64,000 nt of DNA from Pempheris klunzingeri (Eukaryota; Chordata; Actinopteri; Acropomatiformes; Pempheridae): assembly GCF_042242105.1 (NCBI RefSeq), contig NC_092020.1, forward strand, positions 15,964,788 through 16,028,787. Reading direction: 5' to 3'. The position numbers and the translations under genes are program-made. The notes under the pieces were generated by a model that saw only the letters and a list, made by a program, of their open reading frames with translations, ran no database searches and was not told the origin of the DNA. Positions 64,000 through 64,000 of this stretch are shown here, in pieces (the stretch's first letter is position 1; every line of letters begins with the position of its first letter).

Positions 64000-64000
64000 G

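Larger units (their letters stand above)
62475..64000. other. Upstream flank or intron 1 of the CENPF-like gene
   Basis: No coding exon is recognised. Two copies of one dispersed repeat family cover 62568-62858 and 63727-63999. No TATA box or clear CpG-rich promoter is seen, so the promoter may be beyond position 64000. Confidence 0.5.

Overview
The window is nuclear DNA from a bony fish, most likely a percomorph teleost. The evidence is intron-rich vertebrate genes with GT/AG introns, long (CA)n/(TG)n microsatellites, and many decayed dispersed repeats of kinds common in spiny-rayed fish genomes (a Tc1-like end, LINE tails, MITE-like families). A TGF-beta paralogue known only from fish also points this way. 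There is no bacterial gene organisation, CRISPR array or intact virus or transposon. I recognise five protein-coding genes, and for each the exons can be joined in a consistent reading phase.

Layout. (1) 1-9180, + strand: the 3' part of atg2a, a lipid-transfer protein of autophagosome growth. Nineteen coding exons encode the last 876 residues; the 5' part lies before position 1. (2) 9160-11885: spacer dominated by a dispersed repeat with internal sub-units. (3) 11886-16240, +: complete trmt112, the 123-residue activator of several RNA and protein methyltransferases. (4) 16241-19144: spacer. (5) 19145-25432, +: complete TGF-beta gene of the TGF-beta2 subclass, seven exons and 420 residues, matching the fish-specific TGF-beta6. 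(6) 25433-34248: 8.8 kb spacer between convergent genes, holding long 3'-UTR sequence, microsatellites and a MITE. (7) 34249-38565, -: kcnk4 (TRAAK-type two-pore-domain K+ channel), six coding exons, 629 residues, with a very long cytoplasmic tail. (8) 38566-45560: spacer with a LINE fragment and microsatellites. (9) 46342-62474, -: a CENPF-like coiled-coil protein, sixteen coding exons and 1640 residues, about half the human length. (10) 62475-64000: upstream flank, largely dispersed repeats.

The genes do not form one pathway; the interest is genomic. ATG2A, TRMT112 and KCNK4 are linked on human 11q13, whereas TGFB2, KCNK2 and CENPF lie together on human 1q41. Here a TGFB2-class gene, a KCNK2/4/10-class channel and a CENPF-class gene sit within 43 kb next to the 11q13-type genes. 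The simplest reading is an 11q13-type copy of the ancient TGFB-KCNK-CENPF block that kept members lost from the human copy. The CENPF-like protein also keeps the C-terminal KGFADIP...SPYI-type segment linked to Miro binding in human CENP-F, but its predicted end has no CAAX farnesylation box.
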